NCBI GenBank assembly: GCA_022508345.1
Contig: JAFLVK010000003.1
Location: 1 to 64,000 of the forward strand
Length of the DNA stretch: 64,000 bases
From: Clostridiales bacterium
Lineage (GTDB): Bacteria > Bacillota > Clostridia > Christensenellales > CAG-314
Reading direction: 5' to 3'
In this document: in pieces, positions 44,701 through 53,561 of the stretch
Layout of the letters: every line of letters starts with the position of its first letter
Numbering within the stretch: position 1 is the stretch's first letter
Made by a program: the position numbers and the translations under genes
The notes under the pieces: generated by a model
What the model was told of the DNA's origin: nothing
The model's database searches: none
The model's input: only the letters and a program-made list of their open reading frames with translations

Positions 44701-45087
44701 TTATTCTTCGGTATTTTCTGCTTCTGTTGGCTCTTGTTGGTCTTGTTGCGGCGTTGATTCTTCGGGAAGTTCCAGCTCCACAACTTCGTAGGTGGGTTCA
44801 CGTTTGGTTGCTGCCCTGTACTGTCGTATGTCCGGCAAAATGCAGATGTAGAAAGTTGAACAGAAAAGGGTTATTAACACCTTGCAAAGCACCATTACGA
44901 CAACATTCAATACCGGTATCCAGCTGAACAGCATGTTGATGGCTGTCAGCACCATTTCCATAACAAAGGAAACCGCGTAAATGGGCACGCCAACTATTAA
45001 GCACAGCGTCTTTACAATGTAGTACCACCATGCTTTACGGGTGTAGTTGAATATCCAATGAAGTCTTATTAAATAATATTCTTTCAT
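44701..45087 (-). CDS. Hypothetical membrane protein
   Basis: 128 residues. Two or three hydrophobic segments (about 20-48, and 52-85 in one or two passes) and an acidic Gln/Glu-rich C-terminal tail (PEESTPQQDQQEPTEAENTEE). No family recognised. AGAGG lies before the ATG, and a clean promoter and terminator frame it, so it is a real single-gene unit. Confidence 0.7.
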   Translation of the reverse strand: MKEYYLIRLHWIFNYTRKAWWYYIVKTLCLIVGVPIYAVSFVMEMVLTAINMLFSWIPVLNVVVMVLCKVLITLFCSTFYICILPDIRQYRAATKREPTYEVVELELPEESTPQQDQQEPTEAENTEE

Positions 45088-45113
45088 AAGTAAAACCTCT
45101 GCAATTAACTTAA

Positions 45114-45142
45114 ATTGTACTATACAGCCATCAACTTGTCAA
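45114..45142 (-). promoter_or_regulatory. Sigma-A promoter of the 45087-44701 gene
   Basis: Minus-strand -35 TTGACA (45137-45142), 17-nt spacer, -10 TACAAT (45114-45119). Confidence 0.85.
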
Positions 45143-45249
45143 CATATGTAAGTGGCAAGTATTTTGATGTGGGCGTAGTATGTTAGTGAAAGTTTTGCAC
45201 GTTGCTGCGGCGAATTTGACATAATAGTCAATAAATGCCGTCAAAACGA

Positions 45250-45278
45250 TTGACATCACAGCAAAACAAAATTACAAT
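45250..45278 (+). promoter_or_regulatory. Sigma-A promoter of mgtE
   Basis: -35 TTGACA (45250-45255), 17-nt spacer, -10 TACAAT (45273-45278), just upstream of the M-box. Confidence 0.85.
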
Positions 45279-45289
45279 AAATATATATA

Positions 45290-45520
45290 ATAAATCCGGT
45301 AGGTGAGGCTACCATGGGGATACGGATTGCTACCGACCAAACGTGGAGACACGTCAAGTCTGGTAAGCAGGGTTTGTCGAAAACAAGGCTCATCCTAATG
45401 CAATTTCATCGCCCCATGATGCTAAAACTTGTAATGGTTGGGCGTTAGTTTCCGTCATGAAAGAAACACATTTTGTCTGCACTGTTACAGGATGCAGATT
45501 TTTTTTACGCTATCTGCCAC
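45290..45520 (+). promoter_or_regulatory. M-box (ykoK) magnesium riboswitch
   Basis: The leader opens with GGTAGGTGAGGCTACCATGG, GGGATACGG and TTGCTACCG, the conserved first helix region of the M-box. Later come GTGGAGACACG and GATGCTAAAACTTG, also M-box landmarks. An intrinsic terminator follows and then mgtE. In the M-box class, high Mg2+ stabilises the fold that ends transcription. This 457-nt stretch between genes holds the promoter, riboswitch and terminator. Confidence 0.93.
45476..45506 (+). terminator. M-box expression-platform terminator
   Basis: Stem TCTGCACTG / CAGGATGCAGA with 3-nt loop, followed by eight T residues (45499-45506), 38 nt before the mgtE ATG. Confidence 0.9.
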
Positions 45521-45544
45521 ACGAAACTACCAAAGGAGGTACAA

Positions 45545-46933
45545 ATGGAATACGAAGAACTGCAAGAATTAACGGAAAAAACGCTGGAGCTACTTCAGGC
45601 GAAAAACTTCCGCGAAATCAAAAGCCTGATAAACGACTTGCAGCCCATTGACTGCGCTTCACTGCTTGAGGAACTGAGCGACAAGGATATTTTGCCAGTA
45701 TTTCGACTTCTCAGCAAGGAAAACGCTGCCGAAACATTTGTTGAAATGACTAACGACAGTCAGGAGCTGTTGCTGAACAAATTTTCCGATGCCGAACTAA
45801 AGGCAGTGTTCGACGAGATGTTCCTTGACGATACGGTCGACATCATTGAAGAAATGCCTGCAAATGTTGTCAAGCGCATAATCAAGCAATCGGACGCAGA
45901 AACGCGCGCACAGATAAACGAAATACTGAAATACCCACGCGACTCCGCCGGCACTATCATGACCGTCGAGTACGTGAGCCTCAGGCAGAATTGGACGGTA
46001 AAAGAGTGCTTCGACCGCATACGTAAGGTTGCCGTTGACAAGGAGACAATTTACAACTGTTACGTTACCGACGACAAGCGCAAGCTAATCGGCACTGTTA
46101 CCGTAAAGGATTTGCTGTTGCACTACTACGAAACGGTAATTTCCGAATTTATGGAAACGGACGTAATTTCCGTAGAAGCTACCGACGACAAGGAATTTGT
46201 TGCTCAGCAGATTTCAAAGTACGACTTGTCCGCCCTGCCCGTTGTAGACAGTGAAAACCGCATGGTCGGTATCATTACCGTCGACGACGTATTGGACGTC
46301 ATGGAAGAGGAGGCTACCGAAGACATCTCCATCATGGCGGCAGTAACGCCTTCTACCGACACGTATATGGAGCAAAGCATCTGGCAGATTTGGAAAAACC
46401 GTATTCCTTGGCTGTTGATATTGATGGTTTCCGCAACCTTTACAGGGCTTATTATCAACACCTTTGAAGCTACGCTCAACGCCTTGAGCCCACTACTGTT
46501 TGCTTGCATACCAATGCTGATGGACACAGGCGGAAACGCAGGCAGCCAGGCATCCGTTACCATTATCCGTGGTTTGGCATTGGACGAAATCCGTCCGCGT
46601 GATGCCGCAAGGGTACTGTGGAAAGAAATACGTGTATCTGTGATGCTTGCATCCTGCCTTGCCGTTGTTTGCTTCGGAAAGCTGTATCTGCTTGACGGCT
46701 TGGCATTTGGATACAACTACACTTGGGATATTTGTTTAGCAGTATCAGTAGCATTGTTTGCAACAGTTGTTATTGCAAAAATGGTAGGTTGTTTGATGCC
46801 GTTACTTGCTAAAACATGCAAGCTTGACCCCGCAGTTGTTGCAAGTCCTTTCATTACAACTATCGTTGACGCATTGTCATTGATAATATACTGCTATATT
46901 TCAATGTTGATATTGGGCTCCATACCCGGTTAA
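45545..46933 (+). CDS. mgtE: Magnesium transporter MgtE
   Basis: 462 residues from MEYEELQ. Domains in order: the superhelical MgtE N domain (about 15-115), a CBS pair (about 125-245, with VVDSENRMVGIITVDDVLDV) and five TM helices (about 275-460) containing PLLFACIPMLMDTGGNAGSQA, the ion-pore signature. It takes up Mg2+ and closes when inside Mg2+ is high. The ATG at 45545 has AAAGGAGG 5 nt upstream. A longer frame that starts at 45473 would run through the terminator of the riboswitch and is rejected. Confidence 0.97.
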   Translation: MEYEELQELTEKTLELLQAKNFREIKSLINDLQPIDCASLLEELSDKDILPVFRLLSKENAAETFVEMTNDSQELLLNKFSDAELKAVFDEMFLDDTVDIIEEMPANVVKRIIKQSDAETRAQINEILKYPRDSAGTIMTVEYVSLRQNWTVKECFDRIRKVAVDKETIYNCYVTDDKRKLIGTVTVKDLLLHYYETVISEFMETDVISVEATDDKEFVAQQISKYDLSALPVVDSENRMVGIITVDDVLDVMEEEATEDISIMAAVTPSTDTYMEQSIWQIWKNRIPWLLILMVSATFTGLIINTFEATLNALSPLLFACIPMLMDTGGNAGSQASVTIIRGLALDEIRPRDAARVLWKEIRVSVMLASCLAVVCFGKLYLLDGLAFGYNYTWDICLAVSVALFATVVIAKMVGCLMPLLAKTCKLDPAVVASPFITTIVDALSLIIYCYISMLILGSIPG

Positions 46934-46946
46934 TCAATCAAATAAC

Positions 46947-46984
46947 AAAAGCACTTGTGTGAAATTCCACTACAAGTGCTTTTT
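46947..46984 (+). terminator. Terminator after mgtE
   Basis: Stem AAAAGCACTTGT / ACAAGTGCTTTT followed by TT. It may also serve the opposing DUF218 gene. Confidence 0.88.
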
Positions 46985-47022
46985 TGATGTTTTTATTAGA
47001 ATGACGAAATTGTTGTGAACCA

Positions 47023-47445
47023 CTACTTGCTGAATGCAGATAGTTTTATGTTGGAATACGCTGCAAGCTCCTTTTGAAATAGCTTTATTGGATTGAGAAA
47101 ATTTCGTGACATGTGCTCAAGTGACGTACACAGTAAAATTTCCGTTGCACCCAATTTCGCACATATTGGTACACTAAATTCGGCGTTTTGCTTGGTTGTG
47201 AGCGATTGGTCTTCCATTACTATTTTATCCGACGCAATACCGCACTTGACCAAGTAATCACGCATAGTTTCCGCTTCGCTAATACCTGCTTTTTCATTGG
47301 CAACGCCGCCCGAAACCACAATAAACTGCGGCTTAAAAAGTTGGTTAATTTCCAAGGCAGATTTCAGTCTGCATTCCATAATATCCGTTATGCTACCGTC
47401 GTCATTCAGACGGTTTCCTAAAATTACCGCTACTAACATATCCAT
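47023..47445 (-). CDS. DUF218/YdcF family protein
   Basis: 140 residues. The DUF218 features are VAVILGNRLNDDGS (VxLG), RLKSALEI, FIVVSGGVANEK (SGG), SEAETMRDYL (EA) and a later T/S-rich strand (LCTSLEHMSRN). The family is linked to envelope metabolism (for example vancomycin-resistance SanA), but the reaction is unknown. It is shorter than usual and has no TM segment. The ATG overlaps the AAA gene's TGA by one base. Confidence 0.82.
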   Translation of the reverse strand: MDMLVAVILGNRLNDDGSITDIMECRLKSALEINQLFKPQFIVVSGGVANEKAGISEAETMRDYLVKCGIASDKIVMEDQSLTTKQNAEFSVPICAKLGATEILLCTSLEHMSRNFLNPIKLFQKELAAYSNIKLSAFSK

Positions 47446-49466
47446 CAATTACCGAAACCTATCTTGTTGGTTTTCTTTTTGTTAAATTGAAATTCCTTGT
47501 CTGCTACTGCGCGAACAAAGTCTTCCTTGTTTAGTGTTACCTGAATTTCACCTGCAAGCTGTGTACGCATTGCTGCCTTGGCACACACCCTCTCGTAGAG
47601 GTTGCGCACAAAACGCGCATTGCTGAATTCCTTGGAATTTATGAAAGCGTCTTCCATGTTCAGGAAATATGCCTTTGCTTCCGCAAGCAAATCTTTAGTG
47701 TGGGGGATGTTGTTTTTGCACATGGACAGGAATATTTCGTACAGCTGTTCGCGTGTAAAATTGGGGAACTCAATTGTATAGGGCATACGGCTTGCAAGCC
47801 CCGAATTTCCACGGAGTAGCCTGTTCATATCCTCGGTGTAGCCAGCCATTATCACCACAAGGTCGCTACGGTGGTTTTCCATTTCCGCAATGAGGGTATC
47901 CAGCGCTTCTCTGCCGAAATCTTTGGTGTCCTCATCTCCCCTGTACAGCGAATATGCCTCGTCAATGAACAGCACCGAGCCGTAAGCTTCTCGGCAAATG
48001 GACAACGTCTTGGGCGCAGTTTGACCTATGTATCTACCACAAAAATCTCTGCCTGCGTGTTCGTAAAATTCCCCTACACGCAATAGGTTTTTCTCTTTGA
48101 AAATTTTACCTATTATGCGTGCGACCGTTGTCTTGCCCGTACCGGGGTTACCCACAAATCTCATATGCAAACAGGGCTTTCCAAGCGACGGGGTTTGCTT
48201 TACCAATTCTATTTGAGATATTATTTCCAATATACGTTGCTTTATTGCCGCAGTGCCCACCATTTTGTCCAGCATATCCAATCCGCTGACGTCATCGGCA
48301 AACTCCACGTTACACAGCTTTTCAGTATCGCACAGGGTAATAACCTTGCTACTATTTTGCTCTTTGGCGTTGGTCAGCTGCTTGTTGTACAGCAATTCGC
48401 CCACCACCTTGGATACCGTGTCTTCACCGTAGAAACGTCCGTCGCTGCTCTCTTCGCGTATGCGGTCGTAAAAGCCTTTCCATGCCGATTGTTCAATGGT
48501 AAAGCCGTATTCCTGAAGCTGCCTTTCGGCAATTTGCCCTATTTGCTCGTTAGTATAGGGTGGGAATGACAGCGCGCGTATAAACATAATGTCGTTGAGT
48601 GCACGCGCAACACTGTTCATAACTTCCTTGTCTACAAATGGGATACGGAACACCACTACCGAACCTTCGCACTTGTCCTTTAGCAATGTCAGAAATTCAT
48701 TGAACTCCACATTGTTCACTTCATTCATCCATTCGCTGATGTCTATGCACACCAGGTACTGACCTGACTTGCGTTCCAATTTGCCTATAAGGTCCATGCG
48801 CGAATCGCTACTTGCCTGGCGCGCTTGCAGCTTGAGATTTACCACCTGTCGGCTAAGACTGCATATGTTCAGTTCGTTGATTAGTGTCACCAGTTTGTTG
48901 AGATAGTTATCCAACCCGCAACCGTCATTTATTGCAAAAAGATAGCGCTGATCTACAAATATCTTTTGTGTTTTGTTGGCTTTGAGCTGTGGCGCAAGTA
49001 GCGCTATTTCGTGAGCAAGCGCCTTGAAATCATCGCCGGCAATGATGTTGTCAATATCCTTCAACACAAGTTGCCAATTTTCAACCGTTATGGGGTCGTG
49101 TAAAGGCTGAGAGAGTGACTTTTCGCCAAACAGCTTGTCAAACTGCGCCTTGACAGCTTCTACTGATGCAAACTGAGCCTCTGCTGCTGCAACATCACGC
49201 GACATTTCTTCGTAGACAACCATGCTTTCGTCAAAGTCGCTGTACTCACTGCGCAAAAACGTGCAAATTTGCTCCTTGACCTTTTCTGCCGAAATGTCCG
49301 CAACTAGTTGCAGTTCCAATGAATTGCTCGTTAAGCGGCTAACGACAACGGCACCTGTTAGATTGCCATCCAGATATGCACGAACATTGGTAATAATTGA
49401 AGTATCTTCCATGCGGTGTGCTAACAGCCATTCCCAGGAAAACATATACACTACAGTCCTACCCAT
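47445..49466 (-). CDS. Tandem AAA ATPase of the CbxX/CfxQ (SpoVK-like) group
   Basis: 673 residues. The C-terminal AAA+ module (about 395-655) is complete: Walker A VGNPGTGKTTVARII, Walker B VLFIDEAYSLYRG, sensor and arginine region SGLASRMPYTIEFPNF, lid FSNARFVRNLYER. The region about 220-385 is a second, degenerate copy: VVVFRIPFVDKEVMN...LSFPPYTNEQI parallels LVVIMAGYTEDMN...IEFPNFTREQL, and GRFYGEDTVSKVVGELL parallels the lid, but no P-loop is visible. The N-terminal 200 residues are unassigned. CbxX proteins remodel partner proteins; the target here is unknown. Confidence 0.85.
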   Translation of the reverse strand: MGRTVVYMFSWEWLLAHRMEDTSIITNVRAYLDGNLTGAVVVSRLTSNSLELQLVADISAEKVKEQICTFLRSEYSDFDESMVVYEEMSRDVAAAEAQFASVEAVKAQFDKLFGEKSLSQPLHDPITVENWQLVLKDIDNIIAGDDFKALAHEIALLAPQLKANKTQKIFVDQRYLFAINDGCGLDNYLNKLVTLINELNICSLSRQVVNLKLQARQASSDSRMDLIGKLERKSGQYLVCIDISEWMNEVNNVEFNEFLTLLKDKCEGSVVVFRIPFVDKEVMNSVARALNDIMFIRALSFPPYTNEQIGQIAERQLQEYGFTIEQSAWKGFYDRIREESSDGRFYGEDTVSKVVGELLYNKQLTNAKEQNSSKVITLCDTEKLCNVEFADDVSGLDMLDKMVGTAAIKQRILEIISQIELVKQTPSLGKPCLHMRFVGNPGTGKTTVARIIGKIFKEKNLLRVGEFYEHAGRDFCGRYIGQTAPKTLSICREAYGSVLFIDEAYSLYRGDEDTKDFGREALDTLIAEMENHRSDLVVIMAGYTEDMNRLLRGNSGLASRMPYTIEFPNFTREQLYEIFLSMCKNNIPHTKDLLAEAKAYFLNMEDAFINSKEFSNARFVRNLYERVCAKAAMRTQLAGEIQVTLNKEDFVRAVADKEFQFNKKKTNKIGFGN

Positions 49467-49661
49467 AATGCCTCCTTTACAGAAAACAGTTCACAGTAAT
49501 TGTAACATATTACACACAGTATTTCAAGTATCTGATGTCGGGCGTATAGGAAAACTGCTAAGCAAACTTACTCCGTGATTACAATAAAATAAGTAAGTTT
49601 CCTCTTTTGTCATAATATTTGCATTATTTGTACACAATAAGTTACAAAAGGAGTTTTAAAT

Positions 49662-49874
49662 ATGACAGGTACAGTTAAATGGTTTAATGCAGTAAAAGGT
49701 TACGGCTTCATCGTGAACGATGAGGGTGGCGAGGATATATTCGTGCACTATTCCGCCATTATCAAGGACGGGTTCAAGACGCTACGCGACGGTCAAAAGG
49801 TAGAATTCGACTTGGAGAATGACACGGAAAACGAAAAACTGCGCGCTACAAATGTGACACCGATAGAAGGCTAA
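49662..49874 (+). CDS. csp: Cold-shock domain protein
   Basis: 70 residues, a single cold-shock domain. RNP1 is KGYGFIV and RNP2 is DIFVHYSAI. Such proteins bind single-stranded RNA and DNA and keep RNA unfolded. AGGAG precedes the ATG. It is monocistronic. The annotation as a general Csp is firm; cold induction is not implied by the sequence. Confidence 0.95.
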   Translation: MTGTVKWFNAVKGYGFIVNDEGGEDIFVHYSAIIKDGFKTLRDGQKVEFDLENDTENEKLRATNVTPIEG

Positions 49875-49907
49875 TTGAAATCTATTGTATAAGTACAACT
49901 AAAAAAG

Positions 49908-49936
49908 AACCGAGGCAATGTGCCTCGGTTTTTTTC
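49908..49936 (+). terminator. Terminator after csp
   Basis: Stem AACCGAGGCA / TGCCTCGGTT with 3-nt loop, then TTTTTT. Confidence 0.92.
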
Positions 49937-49963
49937 ATTCGTTTGTATTGAAGCATTTGCAGA

Positions 49964-50803
49964 TTAAACTACAGTGCCTGAATCGAGCTTTTTCACTGTC
50001 AGGTAGGTGTTTACATTGTCGCTGGGTGTAAGCGATGTTGTTGCGCTACCTTCTGCAGTAAGCGTTACAACGTCGTTTTCCGCAAGCGATACAATCGTGC
50101 TACCGTTCATTGAACGGTCTGTTCCTGTAATGAAGTCCTGCATTATGATACCCGAAGTAATCGGAGTACCGTTAACATTAACGGACAATGTTATTGTTGA
50201 TGCAGGATTAACGTCGCCAAGCAGACCGTAGTTGATTTCGTAGTCGCCCGCGTTTTCAATCGTGATATCGTTTGTGCCGTAGGTTACGTTGAGATTGGGC
50301 ATTTGTGAGCCAAGCGTCAATGCTACGGGCGTTCCTGCCGTCAAAGCAACAGGAGTGGTATCTGTGGAATACAATCCGCCGTATGCCGACAAACCGTCCG
50401 TTGCAGGGCCTGTTTCACCCGTTGCGCCTGTGGGACCCACTTCGCCTTGGATACCCTGCGGACCTGTAGGACCTACGGGACCGGTTGCGCCTGTAGCTCC
50501 AGTTGCACCTGTTGCACCAGTTGGACCAACACCACCGACTTCACCTGCCAAGCCTTGAGGTCCGGTAGCTCCTGTAGCTCCAGTCGGACCTGTCGGACCC
50601 GTGGGACCCGTTACACCGGGGATACCTTGAGGTCCGGTAGCTCCCGTTGCGCCTGTTACACCGGTATTCCCGTGATTGCCTTGAGCGCCCATGATACCTT
50701 GCGGACCTGTGAAACCTCTCGGACCTCTTGGACCGCGTTCGATTATTATAATTCTGTTTTGATCACTTTCGTTGTGACAACAATTACTTCTACAACAAAA
50801 CAT
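49964..50803 (-). CDS. Collagen-like triple-helix repeat protein with BclA-type C-terminal domain
   Basis: 279 residues. A Cys-rich N-terminus ([14 protein letters not shown]) precedes about 38 Gly-X-Y triplets (about 24-138, many GPT, GAT and GPQ), then a 140-residue C-terminal beta domain ([28 protein letters not shown]) like the trimeric C1q/TNF-type end of BclA. Proteins of this build coat spores (exosporium hair) in Bacillus and Clostridia. There is no signal peptide, which fits delivery from the mother cell. No convincing sporulation promoter was found upstream, so the spore location is inferred. Confidence 0.85.
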   Translation of the reverse strand: MFCCRSNCCHNESDQNRIIIIERGPRGPRGFTGPQGIMGAQGNHGNTGVTGATGATGPQGIPGVTGPTGPTGPTGATGATGPQGLAGEVGGVGPTGATGATGATGATGPVGPTGPQGIQGEVGPTGATGETGPATDGLSAYGGLYSTDTTPVALTAGTPVALTLGSQMPNLNVTYGTNDITIENAGDYEINYGLLGDVNPASTITLSVNVNGTPITSGIIMQDFITGTDRSMNGSTIVSLAENDVVTLTAEGSATTSLTPSDNVNTYLTVKKLDSGTVV

Positions 50804-50944
50804 TTTTTTCTCTCCTTGTACTTTTTTAGGGCTGTGCCCTACAAATATACTATTAAAAATTTACAAACTGTGTTACGTTGTGAGCTTTTACACCGCTTTT
50901 TGTAAATAATTGTAGAATTGCAAGAAATATTTTCAGTAAAAGGG

Positions 50945-50973
50945 TTGACTTTTTATAAATAATGGCATAAAAT
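50945..50973 (+). promoter_or_regulatory. Sigma-A promoter of the metal efflux operon
   Basis: -35 TTGACT (50945-50950), 17-nt spacer, -10 TAAAAT (50968-50973). Confidence 0.85.
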
Positions 50974-50976
50974 AAT

Positions 50977-51002
50977 AACAGTTGAACAATTATTCAACTG
51001 TT
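50977..51002 (+). promoter_or_regulatory. ArsR/SmtB-type operator
   Basis: A perfect dyad AACAGTTGAA-CAATTA-TTCAACTGTT directly after the -10. Its core TGAACAATTATTCA (50983-50996) is the recognised 12-2-12 form of SmtB, CzrA and CadC operators. The product of the next gene is the expected ligand, giving metal-relieved autorepression. Confidence 0.85.
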
Positions 51003-51027
51003 TCAACATAACAAGGAGAACAAATCA

Positions 51028-51384
51028 ATGCAAGATAAAGACTTGATGTGCAAGGCTACGCATGTGCATGACGAAGTGTGCGAACAGGTAGTTGTGGACA
51101 TGCCGGACGAGAATGCGCTTTACGACGTGGCAGAGCTGTTCAAAATATTTGGCGACTCTACTCGCATACGCATACTGTCGGCATTGGCGCAGGCGGAAAT
51201 GTGCGTGTGCGATATCGGCGTTGTGCTCAACATGACCAAGTCGGCTGTGTCACACCAGCTACGGATACTGCGCCAGGCAAAGCTTGTCAAAAACAGGCGC
51301 AGCGGCAAGGAAATATTTTACAGCCTGGACGACGATCACGTCCTGAGCATAATTAAATTGGCACTAGAACATATACAGGAGTAA
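51028..51384 (+). CDS. ArsR/SmtB family metal-sensing repressor (CadC-like)
   Basis: 118 residues. Winged helix-turn-helix with LFKIFGDSTRIRILSAL, the metal motif MCVCDIG (CVC in the recognition region), MTKSAVSHQLRILRQAKLV and C-terminal DDDHVLSIIKLALEH (DxH...H, the alpha-5 zinc site). Extra Cys and His near the N-terminus (C12, H16, H18, C22) fit CadC-like Cd/Pb/Zn sensing. It represses the operon through the dyad upstream. Confidence 0.93.
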   Translation: MQDKDLMCKATHVHDEVCEQVVVDMPDENALYDVAELFKIFGDSTRIRILSALAQAEMCVCDIGVVLNMTKSAVSHQLRILRQAKLVKNRRSGKEIFYSLDDDHVLSIIKLALEHIQE

Positions 51385-51388
51385 ACTT

Positions 51389-51607
51389 ATGAAAAAAGTA
51401 ATAGCAATGCAAGACCTCGATTGCGCAAACTGCGCAGCAAAAATGGAACAGGCAATAAGAAAAATTGACGGCGTAAGTAGCTGCACCATCAACTTCATGC
51501 TACAACGCATGACGCTGGAGCTGGACGATGCACGCTCGGCTGAAATCATCGAGCAAGTAAAGGCTGCGGTTAAAAAGGTTGAGCCCGATTGTCGGTTAAA
51601 AATTTAG
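51389..51607 (+). CDS. Heavy-metal-associated (HMA) domain protein
   Basis: 72 residues, one HMA domain with the metal-binding loop MQDLDCANCAAKME (CxxC). It would pass Zn2+ or Cd2+ to the ATPase encoded next, which itself lacks an N-terminal HMA domain, so the usual ATPase has been split into two proteins. It starts 4 nt after the repressor's stop. Confidence 0.9.
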   Translation: MKKVIAMQDLDCANCAAKMEQAIRKIDGVSSCTINFMLQRMTLELDDARSAEIIEQVKAAVKKVEPDCRLKI

Positions 51608-51613
51608 CACATT

Positions 51614-53473
51614 ATGACAAAAAATAAAAAATCACTGATACGCATAATTGTTGCGTTAGTTGTCAGCGTTGTTACACTAATACTTAAATACACCATCGAC
51701 CTAAACGAATGGATACAGCTTTCGCTGTTTGCCGCAGCGTACCTGGTTGCAGGCTACGACGTGCTGTGGAAGGCTGTCACAAATATCTTCCACGGCAAGG
51801 TATTTGACGAGAACTTCCTTATGACGGTTGCAACCATTGGCGCGTTTGCTATCGGCGAATATGCCGATGCTGCCGCTGTCATGATACTGTACCAAATTGG
51901 CGAACTGTTCCAACGCTACGCCGTGGGAAAAAGTCGCAGAAATATCGCCGCTTTGATGGATATCCGTCCTGAGGAAGCAACGGTTGTACGCAACGGCGAA
52001 GAGGTAACTGTACATCCGTCGGAAATTGAAGTGGGCGAAACATTCGTCGTAAAGGCAGGCGACAAGATTGCACTTGACGGCACGGTACTAAAGGGCGAAT
52101 GTAACATTGACACTTCCGCTATCACAGGCGAAAGCTTGCCACGCCACACCGAAGCTGGACAAACGGTACTGTCGGGCTGTATCAATCTGGACGGCGTAAT
52201 TTACGTTACAGCTACAGGCACTTACGACGACAGCACGGTTGCAAAAATATTGGACCTGGTGGAAAACGCAACTTCCTCGAAATCCCCTGCGGAAAACTTT
52301 ATCACAAAGTTCAGCAAATACTACACCCCCGTGGTTGTTGGCTTGGCGCTGCTGCTTGGCGTTCTTCCGCCGCTAGTTACAGGGCAGTTCGCTAGCTGGA
52401 CAGTGTGGAGCATGTGGCTAAAACGCGCAATGATGTTCCTGTTTGTGTCCTGCCCATGCGCACTGGTAATTTCCGTACCGCTAGGGTTCTTTGGCGGAAT
52501 TGCCGCCGCAAGCAAACGCGGAATTTTAGTAAAGGGCAGTAACTATCTAGAGCTGCTGGCAAAGGTCAACACCGTTGCTTTCGACAAGACGGGAACGCTC
52601 ACAAAGGGTAACTTTGCTGTTACGGTTGTTTATCCCGAGGACAAACGTCAACAAGTTTTGGAGCTTGCTGCCATTGCCGAACAGTACAGCAATCACCCCA
52701 TTGCACTGTCTATCAACAGGGAAGCCAAGGCAAAGGTTGAAGCCAAGGTAACGGAAATTGCAGGCAAGGGCTTACAGGCGCAAACGGACAACTGCACCAT
52801 TTTGTGCGGTAACGCGCAGCTAATGAAAGATAACGGAATTGAACACCCAGTTGCAACTGGCGGTACGGTAGTTTACGTTGCTGAACAAGGTAAATTTGTG
52901 GGTTACATCGTGATTGCAGACGAAATAAAGCCCGATTCGGAAACTGCAATAAAGCAGCTTCAACAAAGCGGTTGCAAAACGGTTATGCTAACCGGCGACA
53001 ATGCACAAACGGCAGAAACTGTTGCGCACAAGCTTTCTATCGACAGCTACTACGCCGAACTGTTACCGCAGGACAAAGTTAGTAAGCTGGCAGAGCTCAA
53101 GAACAAAAACACAACGGTTGCGTTCGTTGGAGACGGTATAAATGACGCGCCCGTACTTGCAACGGCAGACGTTGGCATTGCAATGGGAGCAATGGGTAGC
53201 GACGTTGCAATAGAAACTGCCGACGTTGTGCTTATGCAGGACAATCCCACCGCTATTTCGTCAGCTAAGCGCATTGCGAAAAAGACACTGACAATAGTAC
53301 GCGAAAATATTATATTGTCACTGCTAATCAAGTTCGCAGTGCTTGTACTTTCCGCAGTAGGCGTGTTGGATCTCATATCCTTTGGTTTGATAATTGCTAT
53401 CCTTGCCGACGTAGGCGTTTGCGTGATTGCAATACTCAACTCTATGCGATCTATGTTAGTAAGTAAAAAGTAA
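51614..53473 (+). CDS. P1B-type Zn/Cd/Pb-exporting ATPase
   Basis: 619 residues. TM pair at about 8-45, actuator loop TGES (in AITGESLPRH), the CPC motif SCPCALVIS in TM6, phosphorylation site DKTGTLTKG, SNHPIA (HP), TGDN and GDGINDAP, and TM8 ADVGVCVIAILNSMRS whose Asp marks the P1B-2 (Zn/Cd/Pb) subgroup. It exports divalent soft metals. No Shine-Dalgarno precedes the ATG, so it may be coupled to the HMA gene, 6 nt upstream. Confidence 0.95.
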   Translation: MTKNKKSLIRIIVALVVSVVTLILKYTIDLNEWIQLSLFAAAYLVAGYDVLWKAVTNIFHGKVFDENFLMTVATIGAFAIGEYADAAAVMILYQIGELFQRYAVGKSRRNIAALMDIRPEEATVVRNGEEVTVHPSEIEVGETFVVKAGDKIALDGTVLKGECNIDTSAITGESLPRHTEAGQTVLSGCINLDGVIYVTATGTYDDSTVAKILDLVENATSSKSPAENFITKFSKYYTPVVVGLALLLGVLPPLVTGQFASWTVWSMWLKRAMMFLFVSCPCALVISVPLGFFGGIAAASKRGILVKGSNYLELLAKVNTVAFDKTGTLTKGNFAVTVVYPEDKRQQVLELAAIAEQYSNHPIALSINREAKAKVEAKVTEIAGKGLQAQTDNCTILCGNAQLMKDNGIEHPVATGGTVVYVAEQGKFVGYIVIADEIKPDSETAIKQLQQSGCKTVMLTGDNAQTAETVAHKLSIDSYYAELLPQDKVSKLAELKNKNTTVAFVGDGINDAPVLATADVGIAMGAMGSDVAIETADVVLMQDNPTAISSAKRIAKKTLTIVRENIILSLLIKFAVLVLSAVGVLDLISFGLIIAILADVGVCVIAILNSMRSMLVSKK

Positions 53474-53486
53474 GCGTAATTGAATA

Positions 53487-53514
53487 AAAGCCCGATTGCT
53501 AATGCAGTCGGGCT
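53487..53514 (+). terminator. Terminator after the metal-exporting ATPase
   Basis: Stem AAGCCCGATTGC / GCAGTCGGGCTT with 4-nt loop, weak T-tract (TCATAATTTTC). Confidence 0.75.
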
Positions 53515-53561
53515 TCATAATTTTCATATAGAACTATAAATTGAAATTTATCGTTCAATCA

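Noticed and set aside
45473-45544. N-terminal extension of mgtE by 24 codons
   Set aside because: It runs through the M-box terminator hairpin and its T-tract and has no ribosome site; the ATG at 45545 has AAAGGAGG.
50403-50735. Short tandem DNA repeats that could suggest a CRISPR array or minisatellite
   Set aside because: The repeats have a 9-nt period with a constant Gly codon and code for Gly-X-Y triplets; they are a collagen-like coding region.
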